DNA from: Temnopleurus reevesii
Lineage: Eukaryota > Echinodermata > Echinoidea > Temnopleuroida > Temnopleuridae
Length of the DNA: 64,000 bases
Direction of reading: 5' to 3'
NCBI GenBank assembly: GCA_036244855.1
Contig: BQKZ01000115.1
Coordinates: forward strand, 97,700-161,699
Positions 1 to 11,496 of this stretch are shown here, one piece after another (position 1 is the stretch's first letter; every line of letters begins with the position of its first letter). Both the position numbers and the translations under genes were made by a program. Below the pieces are notes generated by a model that searched no databases, had not been told where the DNA came from, and worked only from the letters and a program-made list of their open reading frames with translations.

Positions 1-71
1 CCCCCCCCCCCCCCCCCGGAGGGGGGGGGGGCCGCCCGCCCCCCCGCCCCCGGGGGGGGGGGGGGGGGGGG
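1..71. repeat. C-run and G-run low-complexity sequence
   Basis: A run of C is followed by mixed G/C and then a long run of G. Homopolymer stretches of this kind are often wrong in length in assemblies, and this one may mark a contig edge. No coding signal is present. Confidence 0.85.
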
Positions 72-104
72 CTTTGGGGATGGGGATTATAATATATTTT
101 TTAT

Positions 105-520
105 CTAAAGGGGTGCAATTATGACTTCTTTTGAGTAAGGAGTATTTTTTTTGGGGGGGAGACCAGGAAACCTTTTTGATGTGAAGGGGTGAAATTTTTG
201 AACTGACGAATTTTTCTGAGGGAGGGCCGTGGGGCGGGGCCCATAAAACATTTTGATATCAAGGGGTGTAATATTTCAGCTGATGACTTTTTTCTGAGGG
301 GGGGGGGGTACATCGTGCGAGGGCACCATAAAATCTTTTGATCTAGAGGGGCACAATGTTTGACCTGATGGCGTTTTCTGAGGGGGTATTTTCGGGCGAA
401 GACCATATAATCATTTGATCAAAGGGGTGAAATATTTGAGCTTATTATTGTGTTTTTTTCTAAGGAGGTACTTAAGGAGGCTGGGACCTTAAATTATTAT
501 GATCCAAAGGGGTCTCCCCA
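105..520. repeat. Degenerate minisatellite, about 77-86 bp unit, five copies
   Basis: The phrase AAGGGGTGNAAT recurs at about 107, 183, 260, 345, 421 and 506. Each occurrence is followed by a G-rich tract after TTTCTGAGG, then ACCATAAAA and TTTTGATC. Unit length varies from 76 to 86 bp, mainly through G-run length. The short ORF on the minus strand here only reads through this repeat. Confidence 0.8.
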
Positions 521-2781
521 GGTTGTTACATGTTAACTTCGATCACAAGGTAATTGAGTTCGTTACTTTAGGGGTTAGACAGAATAGTCTCATAGCTGAA
601 TCTAGGATATTATCATCCCCAATTTATTCATGAATCATTTATCTGTCGATAAATATTGAATCCATTATTATCTCTATTCTAACTGATCATTAATTCAAAA
701 GAATTACTTACTAGACGGTGATATATAAATCATCCAAATGCATTGATACTTTCACATATAGTGTATATTGACAAATGCATGATAAATGTAAACTTCAAAC
801 ATTTTTAATGACGGAAGAATCAGAAATACGATTTATCCAACGTGATTATTGTGATCCCTTTAATCGGATCAAATGATTAGCGTTAATTTAGAATTCAATT
901 TGATACATAGAATAATTCAACATTTGTTCAACATTATAGGATTATAAAACCTTACATTATTCATGTTACCGAGCATTTTATCAGAATGTAATGATTTTCT
1001 TAACATAAGAAATTTTGAGATTTGTGTCTGATATCCGGCAACATGCACAGTACATGAATGAAATTAAAAGAAGACGAAGAAAAAAAGAAAACTTAAGGAT
1101 TTGCGGGATATCAACATTTCGACAAGCTGTACGTGACTGCAATAGAAATTCATCACCATGCATAATGGGCAATAAGGAAAAGTTCTTCCGAGAAGCAATT
1201 TCAGAAATTATGCTCCCATAATGTATTCCTCTCTCTCCCACAAAAATTCATCGAATGTTGATATTCATAACTGCAAAATGAGTTTTGGTTTTTTTTACAC
1301 CCTTTTGAAAGCTATCTTGTACGTGGGCAATAAGAGTGTGAGATTATGTTCCTTTCACAAAGGAAATCGGGCTTTGAGAAAGTTGTTATTTCTTAATTGA
1401 GATGTGCTTCACATTTTAAAGGATTTATCATTATATTTTTTATTTTTTGTTGCTTTTGGTGCTTTGTTTTCATTTCACACTTTTAAAGAAAAAAGTCCTC
1501 TACTTTTCAAAACCTAGAATAATACTTCTTTAACTGAACAGCTCCGGCAAAGAGGGATAACAATTGTCATAAAAGTCCATACAATTTCGATTTCGTGCTC
1601 TAATTTTTGACAATCAACATGAATTATTGTTATCTGCAATCAATATTTGAACCACATATTTTCGATTATAGCCAGTACTCGTTTTATGAGCCATATGCAA
1701 GAATCAGAAGTTGCGGGTGTGTATTGATTTTTGTCGGCACTGTCATGTGGTCTTAAAATAATCTAACTTTTGCGATTAGTCGATTTGGGGATTTTTATTC
1801 GTTCCAGACACTTCTGTCTAGTTTTACATTTGATTAATTATTGTATTTAAAACAACATCGATTATAAATTGGCGGAAAGTGATTTAATAGTGTTCTTTTT
1901 AGGAGGTCCAAGAAGAATGGTTTTCAATTATGTGGGCGAAGATTTGCTTATCATTTTCCAGACAGCACTCATCTTGAGAGGACTAACGGACAAACACTCC
2001 AGCTTGAATAACTGATGGGGAACAATTGCTGTGAGGATGTTCTGCGTGAAAACTAAAGAATGTTGCCCACTTTTCTTTTACCCTTATCTAAGGATCGAAA
2101 ATGTAAAACTACTCTTCACGTCGCCACCCTGCTAGATCATAGTGAGAGACAGATCTTTGGGGAAATAAAAATTAATCTTTAACCAATGTTTAAATTGTCA
2201 ACATGTATTATTTCCACCCTCAGCTCCCAGATCAACTGTCTCAGCGAATCAAGAAATCCCAATCAAAAAAGTGACAATTGGGGATCAGTACGTCGTGTTT
2301 GACAGGAATATCTTATAGAGACTACTACTATTGTTCCTTTTCTGTCAAAAACATCTTTAAAAAATAGTTAAAGAAAACTTTTAGTTTGGTCTGTGCTACT
2401 GGTGACTTTCACTTTTTGTCACAGGAAATTAATTCATGAATGCAAAGAAGTCAATTATAATGCACGCGTTCTGATTACTTTAGTCGATTGAAATACTCAT
2501 TCTTGTCCCATTTTTATTGACATATATTTTTGACAGAGTCGCCGACAAATAGCTGAAGTATGACATTTTCCATGGAGTTGAATAATTGGAATTATAAGTC
2601 ATGCGGGATTTATCTGTCAATTTATCAAAATCATTATCTCTTGTATCTGACATTTACGAAAGGGGCTAACATGTCAGCTTATATGTTTAGATGTCGGATT
2701 AAAAGGACCGAATACTAAATACCACAGACGTCAATTCACATCTCTCTCCTTAGATCAGGCAGATCCCTCAGACTGCAAAAC
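521..2781. other. AT-rich intergenic or intronic sequence, nothing recognised
   Basis: I see no repeat, RNA gene or convincing exon. ORFs are under 90 codons, overlap on both strands around 981-1241, and have no recognisable motif. Confidence 0.5.
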
Positions 2782-2805
2782 GCTGGTGTTATATTTAACA
2801 CCAGC
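2782..2805. repeat. Perfect short hairpin
   Basis: Two 9-base arms, GCTGGTGTT and AACACCAGC, flank a 6-base loop. A related ACTGGTGTTGTT string lies about 75 bp downstream, so this may be the remains of a palindromic element. Confidence 0.6.
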
Positions 2806-3729
2806 TGAAATATAATTTCTACTACAGAAAAGTGTTGAAATAACATTCGGTTGGAATAACATTTATTAGACACCGACTGGTGTTGTTCGAATGCTTTAAC
2901 AACGACAATTTATGCGTACATGTTGTTCAATTTCACACCATTTACATCTATGTTTATAGATATGTTTGTAAATATATTCTTATTTGTTATTTTGAAATGA
3001 AGAATGTATTGATAAAAAATTACCATCATGCTCATTTTTGCTTAAATTCAAATTTAAAATAATACTGACTGTCATGCTTCCTATCTTATTTTCAGATTCC
3101 ACAGTCTCTACTTTTTGTCACCGGGAATTAGAATATCTGTATTGATTTTGGTGGTAAGTAATTATTCATATTTTTTCAACCACAAGGTCTATTTTCTACT
3201 GTAGTTTTAATCTACGGAAGTGCATTGATGTACTGAGAAATATATTTTGAAGCGTCTGAATACCTATTTTTCTTTTTTCTTTTTAAATCTCAATCATTAT
3301 ATTAAGTGCTACATAGTGCTAGGTAGTGCTAAAAGTGCTCGATTATTGACAGACCCATGTGTCTTAAAATAAATTACCATTATTTCTAGTACCGGTAGTA
3401 TTGGATTGAATTGCCGAACTTCCAGTATGATAACTGCAAATAATGTGGATAGCAATGTAGTATTGCTGAGATTATTCGCGATCGGATCATTCGAAATCGA
3501 GGAATAAACGAATTCGAATCGCGTTTCGATATGACGTATATTCATAAACGGTTCATCGACCATAAACATGGCTCCTGCAGTTTATGGAATGGCAGCTTTG
3601 TAAACAAGAGTCTAATTGGTGTCAAGCTGCACATTAAAATGATCATAATGATGCCATCGCCGCATCAACCCACCATCATCGTTCACATTGAGAAATAAGG
3701 GTACAGCCGCTGGTGCACAAGAAGCACCC
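2806..3729. other. Nothing recognised
   Basis: AT-rich sequence with a short run of TGCT-type repeats near 3306-3340. The 86-codon minus-strand ORF at 3309-3569 has no recognised motif and no good flanking splice sites. Confidence 0.4.
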
Positions 3730-3733
3730 TTAA

Positions 3734-4115
3734 AGCCCTTATACAAGTTGATCTGTAGTGATGTATTATATAATTATCAATACCCTTTTCAGTGAAAGAG
3801 GGCCCAAATGTGTTCAGGTGATTGCGAATTCCAATTCCCTTTCATTGATCCACATATTTCCTTTTGTTATCTACAGAACCAGCTCTGAAACATGATGTAG
3901 CAAGGTGAATAAACTTGACTCTTGTGATGTCACAACAGGATTGACATTTGAAAGAAACTTTTAGGGGCGTTCCCTACTAAGCCAACATGAAATTGAAAAA
4001 AAAATATTATTAAACATTTGAAACACATTTGGACTCTCTTTCACTGAAAAGGGTATTGATAATGGTATAACTCATCAATACAGATCAACTTGCATTTTCA
4101 TAATAGTACCCCCTT
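3734..4115. mobile_element. Palindromic MITE with about 70 bp inverted repeats (TTAA-type candidate)
   Basis: The arm at 3744-3815 is repeated in inverted orientation at about 4020-4092. Both carry AAGTTGATCTGTA and TATCAATACCCTTTTCAGTG, with small differences. The left side is preceded by TTAAAGCCC, the same terminal string as the neighbouring element at 4515. The right edge reads CCCTTTAG and may be a decayed TTAA end. No ORF suggests a transposase. Confidence 0.7.
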
Positions 4116-4510
4116 TAGAATATGCGCCTAGTGGTAGAGCTGTGTACCCTAAGTGTAAAAATATGCACCGTTGGTTGGTTTTGATTAAAGATGGCGCTTT
4201 CCAATCTTATGAGATTATATACACCCGAAAGGTGTATATCTACATCGTAGAGGGTGCTGTTATTGTATCAACGGCTGCAACCCCAAAGGATGCAAAAATG
4301 CACCATAATGTTGTAATGTGTATTGTGCATGAATGCGATCATTATTTTGACTCATTCTAGACTGGTTGTGTTGATCCATTTATAATAGTTGTTCTTTAGG
4401 GATTTGATAATGACACAGTGTCGATTCTTAGTAACCCCAGTTACGTCCTAATGGTTTTGTTTTCCAATTTGTGAACAAGATGTGTATGTCTTGTCTGTTC
4501 ATCTCCACCA
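4116..4510. other. Spacer between two MITEs, nothing recognised
   Basis: A 72-codon plus-strand ORF lies here without a recognisable motif. A TGGTAGAGC string near 4133 resembles a tRNA A box, but no B box follows at the right distance. Confidence 0.35.
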
Positions 4511-4514
4511 TTAA

Positions 4515-5024
4515 AGCCCATGTATAGTTTTGGTAAAGATTAAAGAAATGTGAATTTTGGGGATATATACCATGACATATAGTTTGTATACACATTTCAA
4601 GATCATAGCATAATTTTCTACGAGCGAATTCTTTTGAAATTTGAATTTGACCGTTAAATCGTATTTAGCGCCCTCTCTTGGTTATAACAATATTTAGCTT
4701 CTTATTGGGCATAAACAAAATTATTTCCAAGGTTTTATTAAAGCATGCTAAAGAGGAATACATAAAGAATAAATTCTGAAATTTTCATCCAATTCTGTTC
4801 ATGAGAAGCTGTCCTTTATCAAGAAAGAAAATATTGAATTAGCGTCGGGGGCTACGACGCTGAAATATTTTCCACACTTTAGGTTATAACTTTTCCAAAA
4901 CTTGTTAATTTTTCATACAATCTTTTGTACAACATGTTCATGATATCATGTTTCTTTTTAAGTAGATTTGAAGACAAAATTTGGCGATAAAAATATTGGC
5001 TTTTACCAAAACTATACTTGGGCT
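4515..5024. mobile_element. TTAA-bounded MITE, 510 bp
   Basis: The element is flanked by TTAA at 4511-4514 and 5025-5028. The ends are inverted repeats: AGCCCATGTATAGTTTTGG on the left and, reverse-complemented, AGCCCAAGTATAGTTTTGG on the right. TTAA target duplication is a property of the piggyBac and Kolobok superfamilies. No transposase is encoded, so the element is non-autonomous. Confidence 0.8.
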
Positions 5025-5203
5025 TTAAAGTATACCTATTATTTGATAGGACTACTGATATTCATCTTCAGAAATCTAGACCAGCAGGATTGTAGAATAA
5101 TATAATATAAATTGTAAATGATTATTTACTTTTTCATCTATCTATTCATTTCAGTGACAAAAATGTATACCAAACACAAAACAAAATAGTTTATGATTTC
5201 ATG

Positions 5204-5446
5204 AAGGTGTCATGGTGTAGTGGTCGTAAGTTCGAATCCGACCAATCGCGTTAACTTCCTTCAGCAATAAATTCATTTACATTGTGGTGCGCTCAACCCA
5301 GGTGAGGTGAATGGGTTCCTGACAGGAATATCTATTCATTTAATTGCCAAGTGGGCTAGTGTGCGTAGGGCTAAAGTCAGGGTAATAATGATGCAAGGCG
5401 CTTTTAGTCAGCAGTAGATACGTGCGGCATAAAAATTGCATGAATA
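5204..5446 (+). mobile_element. SINE family S1, copy 1, internally deleted head
   Basis: The body matches the other S1 copies, including CCTTCAGCAA, CAACCCAGGTGAGGTG and GGCTAAAGTCAGGGTAATAA. The tRNA-like head has an A box and a GTTCGAATCC B box, but about 30 bp between two GGTCGT strings are missing, leaving the boxes too close for normal pol III promoter spacing. See the copy at 10549 for the intact head. Confidence 0.85.
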
Positions 5447-6598
5447 ATTGTCGATGTTATTAAGAATGCCCATTTTGAATATGGACATTAATGTATACTT
5501 GAGGACATCGCACTCTGCACAACTCTTTGGAGAAGATATATTTTCATTTACTGTATAACCACATAAAAAAAAACATAATGACTGATACTGATAGCGGTGT
5601 TTGTTTCTATAAATAAAACAGTATAAGTAACAGTTTCAGAGCGAGGTAACATGTTTTTCAAAACATCCAAACGTAACTCAGTTATATTTTACGCCTTTTT
5701 CTTGTCTGCCAAGTGTCAAGCGGAAGTGATACACCGCTCCTGATCAATACTCATCGATTTCGAAAATCAATTCCACTCAGGAAGCGATAGCCTCTCAGTA
5801 GAAAGTGTTATATGCTGCATTATGTGATTTGATTGGCAGACGTTTTTCCTGCCTCGATGCACCTATTTTCCTTAAATCAGATACAATTGGCCTGTAACAC
5901 AACAGAGATGTGATTTATTGAAAATTAATCGTATATCTATGGTACAGATTATTCCATGTAAACTTGTGAATTATATACGATGAATATTTATCATAAGTTT
6001 AATTTCATCTTTTATCTTACAGGCCCAATGTCTAGTAAACATATTTACTTGCCCAATTCGTAATTTGGTTGTAATTTTCATCCCGATGGTTCAAAGATAC
6101 AATTATTATACTCGAAGCCTTAGGCACAACATGAAACGGGGTGTATTGTCCCTGATCAGTGGTAGACCGTTTATAGAGTACAATGCATCGCCCACTTGAA
6201 TAGGATTCGCTGTTTCCGGCTAATTTAGCGCCTTTTACAACGCATTTTTGTCTTACATAAAGAATACAACTATGAATATGAACATAAAGAATATGTGAAA
6301 ACACGTCATTTAGAAAAATAGCTTGTGAAAAGGTATGGGTCAATTATTGTTTTGTGTTTTGTTTAGTTTTATTTGTGTTCATGTTTAAACTGTATTTGCA
6401 TATAGTATTATTCATTCATGTACCCGGTAATCATAAAGGGACATTATACATTACATAAATATCGCACAGATTTTGACGTCACTTGTTATCATCCAACCGC
6501 TCATCCACTCGTTGAAAAATATTATGCATCTCACCCAGGTAAATTACCAGGCACGTTGAATATATAATCTTGTGATTGGGAAGGGGCGTACGATCTAA
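5447..6598. other. Nothing recognised
   Basis: AT-rich sequence without repeats matching other parts of the window. The 103-codon minus-strand ORF at 6032-6343 has no motif and no splice context that I can support. Confidence 0.4.
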
Positions 6599-6840
6599 AG
6601 GCCGTTTCACACCTTTGCATTTTCAGCCTGCGTCGGCTCAGCGTTTTTTTTTTTGTTAATAAAAACGCTCCCCGGACGCAGGTCATACGGGGGACTGACG
6701 GTAGGCGTACGCTCCTTGAGCACAAGCCGAACGTCAGTCTACCGTCTGATCCGCGTACGCTGTGCATCAAGGGAGCGTTTTTAATTTCTAAAAACGATGG
6801 GCAGACGCAGGCTAAAAACGCAAAGGTGTGAGTCGGCCTG
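6599..6840. mobile_element. MITE family A (TWA-type), copy 1
   Basis: The terminal inverted repeats begin AGGCCGwyTCACACC and continue through the sub-terminal phrases GCCTGCGTCGG and CAGCGTTTTT. The centre holds inverted GAACGTCAGT-type sequence. Left flank TAA, right flank TAG. Nine copies of this family lie in the window. The 79-codon minus ORF here is an artefact of the element. Confidence 0.88.
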
Positions 6841-7684
6841 TAGGAGAAGACAAAACTTGTTTAATGAGAAGCACGATTGCCCGTCGTCCATTTACAAAAT
6901 AGTGTCATTTACACGTACGCGTGGGCAACACCTTGAGGATGTACTTCAAACCAAGGCGAGCTGATGAGGAAAATTGATACCATTGCTCTTTCCTTGAGAG
7001 GGGTTTCTTAATTAGACACCAGTGATATTGTAGCCTTGATCATCAATGCCAATGCCACAAAAAGCTCCATCAACGTACGGTTGAATGGCTCGGGTTGTTG
7101 GCGCAATTCCAATATACATTCACTCTTAAGCCATTAATAACTGGAACCAGGTGGTCTCTGCTCAAGTCTATGAGGATTACAAAATTCAGTAGACAATGTG
7201 TTAAATCGCACAGGTTGAAATGACCAGGGTTCGCAAGGTGCAATTATTATTCGTTTTCAGATCAGACTATTTTCTTGTCGCTTTTGACTGAATTAAAGAT
7301 ATAAACAATTCTTAAGGGGAATCGATTCTGAAAATATCATGACGAGTGCAATTGAAGTTGCACACTGCTGACAACCAACCCTGGTTTTTACATATGTGTA
7401 TTGAATCAATATTTATCTAAAAATTATCTGCTCCATGCATCCACGTAGTTACAAACTCCCGAAGTTGACAAACCACTCTCTAAGTATAACGCTTTCGGAT
7501 CTAAATTATAAATGTCTCCGCAGATATTAAACAATTAACTTGCCAAGCGTGTCCATACTTCGTATTATCATTACACTTTCTTTAGCCCATCGTAAACCAT
7601 CGCGAACGCATTTAAAGAAATTCTTGCTATGTACAAATTCAGCTGACCTTGTTTGAGCGCAGCACAGCGCCAAAAATTATCTAA
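6841..7684. other. Nothing recognised
   Basis: Spacer between two family A copies. No ORF, RNA gene or internal repeat could be supported. Confidence 0.4.
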
Positions 7685-7838
7685 AGGACGACTCACACGC
7701 CTTCAGCATGCTCAAGGAGCGTACGCCGAACGTCAGTACACCGTATGACCTGCGTCTTTGTGCGTCCAGAGAGCGTTTTTTTTATTGTCAAAAAAGCTGG
7801 GCCGACAAGTTTGAAAATACAAAGGTGTGAGTCGGCCT
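7685..7838. mobile_element. MITE family A, copy 2, internal deletion
   Basis: The right half is complete (GCGTCCAGAGAGCG to GTGTGAGTCGGCCT) and the left terminus GACGACTCACAC is present. About 90 bp of the left arm have gone, so the copy is 154 bp rather than about 240. Flanks are TAA on the left and TTA on the right. Confidence 0.85.
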
Positions 7839-8370
7839 TTACTGAAGGAAATCAACGCCTTGGTTGTGATTCGAACCCCACTCTTCAGACCGAAAAAAAA
7901 ACCGATTCTTATAGACACTTGACCACAACGCTGATATTGGACCACTCAACCTTATCACTGCTTTTTTTTCTTGTCTTAAGAAAATACGCCACTCTGTCAT
8001 GCCAATAAGATCAAACTTCTAGAAGAGTTGTAGTAAGCTATTAACGTTGGCGACAAGTTCGTCACCGCAGACTCCCTTTTGGCCGCGCTGCTACAAATCG
8101 GCGTCACTATACTCTAAATTCCATTTCCTTTAAAAAATGACTTGAATAAAAATAAGGAATATTGTTGATAGATAAAGGCCTCGACCATAGAGATGTTGCA
8201 TTTGGAAATCATGGAGCGCCTCTTGAAATGAATAGTATTTCTCCGTCAAATTAACCTCAGTAATGACTTTAAATATGTCGTTTGGGATCTATGATCTGAT
8301 TGCTGATGGGTTTGTTGATGTAGAATGCGCACCATGTGCTGTCCTCACGGGCACTTTGATTTCAAACACT
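7839..8370. other. Nothing recognised
   Basis: The overlapping 87- and 93-codon ORFs read partly through the MITE and through the CT-rich tract that follows, and have no independent support. Confidence 0.4.
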
Positions 8371-8673
8371 GCTCTCTCTTTCTCTCTCTCTCTGTCTGTT
8401 TGTCTCTCCTTCTCTCTCTCTGAATTTATTTTGCCCATCCTCTGTGTGTGTGTGTATATATGTGTGTATATCTCTCTTTGTCTCTCTTTCTCTATTTCTC
8501 CTTTACTCTCTCCTTTGTTCTTTCTCTCCTTCCATCTGAAATGAAGAATTGTTTAAAAAACGGTAACGGTATTTTCCAAAGTCTGCCCTTTGTATTGTCA
8601 TAGTTGTAAAAATGACTTTATTTTCTTTCTCCCCTTTCTTCTCTGCCCCCCCCCCCTTTCGCTCTCTCTCTCC

Positions 8674-8709
<36 letters not shown>

Positions 8710-8895
8710 GTCCCTCTCTCTCTCTCACTGTCTGTCTCTTTTACTCTCTTTTAGAAAAGAATAATTAGTTCATATCTACGATAGATTCATCGTGTATATC
8801 ATCTTTCTGAGTAGTAGTGTTATCCCCTCTCCCCCCCCCTCTCTCTCTCTCTCTCTCTCCCTCTCTCTCTCTATGATCTCTCTCTCTCTCTCACG
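8371..8895. repeat. Three CT-rich microsatellite blocks
   Basis: Interrupted (TC)n tracts occupy about 8371-8530, 8630-8755 and 8828-8895. The first includes a TG/TA stretch near 8443-8470, and poly-C runs open the other two. The S/L/F-rich peptide in this region is low-complexity translation. Confidence 0.9.
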
Positions 8896-9828
8896 CACGG
8901 CGACCGTGGCAAAATACGTGATTTAACGCTAATTCAAGGATTGCGTGCTCCACTGCATGCTAAATATGATATTCCAGGAAATAGTTATTATATTATGGGA
9001 ATGATTGATGATAAGGGCCGAACCAAGAATTACGGTTCAAGAAGGTCCAATCAATTGATTCAATTTCAATTCATGATTCTGGTTAAAAGCGATATCAAAA
9101 GATAACTCACGTTATCGTCGATATTGGTCTGTCAGTGCAGGGGAGGTGACTTCCGGTTTGAGAAACTGTGCACATGTGTCTGCTTTCATTATTGCTTAGA
9201 TACAATTTATAGTTACCCTATTTTTTCTTTATTTGAATTATTGGTACACTGTGCTACATCAAAGAAATACCCGATGGTTAATGGTTTAGAAAATGTAGAA
9301 AGTCAAGTGCAAGGTCAAATTGCACCTTCTAAAAAGTCCAGCAAAAATGAACATTCGTCCGCAAACAAAACGGAAATGGAGGTGCCTGGGCACCCCAGCT
9401 TGTATGACCTGTTTACGATGGAAAATGTATAGCACCCTCAGCGGTTGCTCACTGAAATGTATATTTTTACAGGCTATGCTACTTTGGCAATACTAAAATT
9501 ATTATATTTTTAATTATCTGATATAGAGAAGTGGGTACACAAGCTCTGACTGTTAATTTGAAAATGATATCATTATGTCGGAATGAATTTCCCAAGGAAA
9601 CTACGCTATATGACGCCTAGAAAATGATTAGGTATCGTAACAATCTTATCATAACAGCCTGTATATTTTTAATTGCTGTTATCCAGTGATATTGTAGGAG
9701 TCTAATTGTTTTTCCAAAGGTTGTTATACAGCCCAATTGCTTGAAATAAAACAAACGCCTTATGCTTGTGACCCAACATGCCCAAGGCATGGGTTATTTA
9801 AGAGATTTTACTCGGTGATACATACCAG
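8896..9828. other. Mostly featureless; one uncharacterised ORF
   Basis: A 102-codon plus-strand ORF at 9124-9432 has a Lys/Ser/Glu-rich second half. I recognise no domain, its start is not an ATG, and the splice context is unclear. I do not call it a gene. Confidence 0.3.
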
Positions 9829-9997
9829 GGCGGTGTTTCACCAAGTCGTTCTTAAAGTTACGCACGACTTTACGTTCGAATGGTATCAGTTCATGCGCTG
9901 AATGCGCGTAATAATGTGAACCATTGTGCACAAGAAGGGGTACCAGTCGAACGTAAAGTCGTGCGTAAAGTCTTTCTTATCTTGGTGAAACACCTCC
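9829..9997. mobile_element. MITE family B (CAG-type), copy 1, 169 bp
   Basis: A near-perfect hairpin. Ends are GGCGGTGTTTCACCAAG and, reverse-complemented, GGAGGTGTTTCACCAAG, followed by matching arms with ACTTTACG and TGGTA. CAG lies on both sides (9826-9828 and 9998-10000). All four copies in the window are exactly 169 bp by my count. Confidence 0.92.
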
Positions 9998-10548
9998 CAG
10001 TTCGTAAGATCAATTATCCATTTCTATAAGGGTAAGGTTGGTTTATAGAGAATTGTGAGACATTAGATTGCAGCCCGCGAGATAAGGTGATCAACCTGTA
10101 AGCAGAGTCTCCCGATGAAATAAAAAGATCTCCTGCGAACGGGTAGCAAACTACTTGTTTGATGCTATGACAATCAAACTGTTTTTGTTGTAAAAATCTT
10201 GTCATATATCAGTGTCTTAAGGTGCTTTGAAAAAGGTCGCTCTTTTTCAGCAAATAATAGATATGTCCATTAAGAAAATTGTGTAGGAACTATTTCCATA
10301 ATGATTAATTTCTAAACAATAATCTTATTATCGTTTCTTCAAAACAAAATTTATATCTTTTAGGACGTCATCTTTAAGTCATCTTTGTATAGGTATTCCC
10401 AGTCAATTTTAAACTTGTCACATTTTCAAAGCAAATCACATTTTCAACATTTGATTTCGCGCAGAGTGCATAGGTTACGTACGGGATTTTGACGAATATG
10501 AATGACTGAATCGTTAAACAGCTTGAGAACAGTAAGAAATTGGCTTGG
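9998..10548. other. Nothing recognised
   Basis: Unique-looking AT-rich sequence. The 63-codon minus ORF has no motif. Confidence 0.4.
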
Positions 10549-10836
10549 AGACGTCGTGGTGTAGTGGTCGTGACTGTCGCCTTTCAACTAGAGGGTCGTA
10601 GGTTCGAATCCTACCCATGGCGTCAATTTCCTTCAGCAAGAAATTCATCCACATTCTGCTGCAGTCAACCCAGGTGAGGTGAATGGGTACCTGATAGGAA
10701 TATTTATTCTTTAAAATGCCAAGTGCGCCGTGAATGGCTGCCGGGCTAAAGCCAGGGTAATAATAATGTAAAGCGCCTTGAGCACTCAGCAGAGAGGATA
10801 CGTGCGCTATATAAATTGCATCCATTATTATTATTA
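10549..10836 (+). mobile_element. SINE family S1, full-length copy
   Basis: The tRNA-derived head carries A box TGGTGTAGTGG (from about 10557) and B box GGTTCGAATCC (10601-10611). The loop-like CTTTCAA between them resembles a tRNA-Glu(TTC) anticodon loop, so a Glu-tRNA origin is my inference. A conserved body follows (CCTTCAGCAAGAAATTCATC, CAACCCAGGTGAGGTG, GGGCTAAAGCCAGGG). The tail ends GCGCTATATAAATTGCATC and (ATT)n. That tail resembles the LINE tail at about 18000. The long minus ORF here is a shadow. Confidence 0.93.
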
Positions 10837-11496
10837 GAACGCGTATATAAAGATGTGTTTTATTACATAACCAATGAGTATATTCGCATCGCATACAGCA
10901 TAAAATATTTTTAACAAATCTTCAGATGACTCATCCTGAGAATTGACAAATAAAATAAAGAAAAAAAAAATCACTTTTACACTATTCAAATACGTAACAA
11001 AATACTTCATTACGTTGTAAGGGAAAAATCTGTTACAGCCCCTGACAAATAATTTCTCTATTTTACACAATGTAATCATTATGGGGCGGGGCGATGAGAA
11101 GTATTAGACTTCTCCCAAGTCGCCTAATTAATACCGTGCTCCTAGGGCAAAAGAGCAAAAGTCAACAAATGACATGACATTATAGATGGATAAAGTTTTC
11201 TGTAGTGTATTCTCTGTCAAGAATGAATACGTTACGTTGTCCATAGAGTATTTATTAAGTTTATCCAGTCTTCGCCATGCCTTAGGCTAAAGGTGTCACC
11301 TTAAAAATAGTAGCAAACGTTTGCAAAAATGCGTTGTCGTATGCGGAAAGGCACATGGATAGAAAATATTTTGATTTTGAAAAAGGGCACTGCACAAATG
11401 GTATTCACTAAATATATTGTCCACCAGATAATTTAGTGTACTGGCATGTCATTTTTGTTTTATATTTGTACCTCTTCTGTTCGCCCCCCCCCCCGT
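10837..11496. other. Nothing recognised; poly-C at the gap edge
   Basis: AT-rich sequence. It ends in an 11-base C run (about 11484-11494) directly before the gap, a likely cause of the assembly break. Confidence 0.45.

Noticed and set aside
3309..3569. 86-codon minus-strand ORF
   Set aside because: Reasonable composition but no recognisable motif, no repeat of it elsewhere and no convincing splice sites.
8371..8544. Ser/Leu-rich secreted peptide ORF
   Set aside because: Low-complexity translation of a CT microsatellite; the same holds for 48716-49084, 56046-56255 and 62181-62529.
9124..9432. 102-codon ORF with a charged second half
   Set aside because: The start is not an ATG, there is no motif, and the preceding AG sites are weak; it cannot be supported as an exon.
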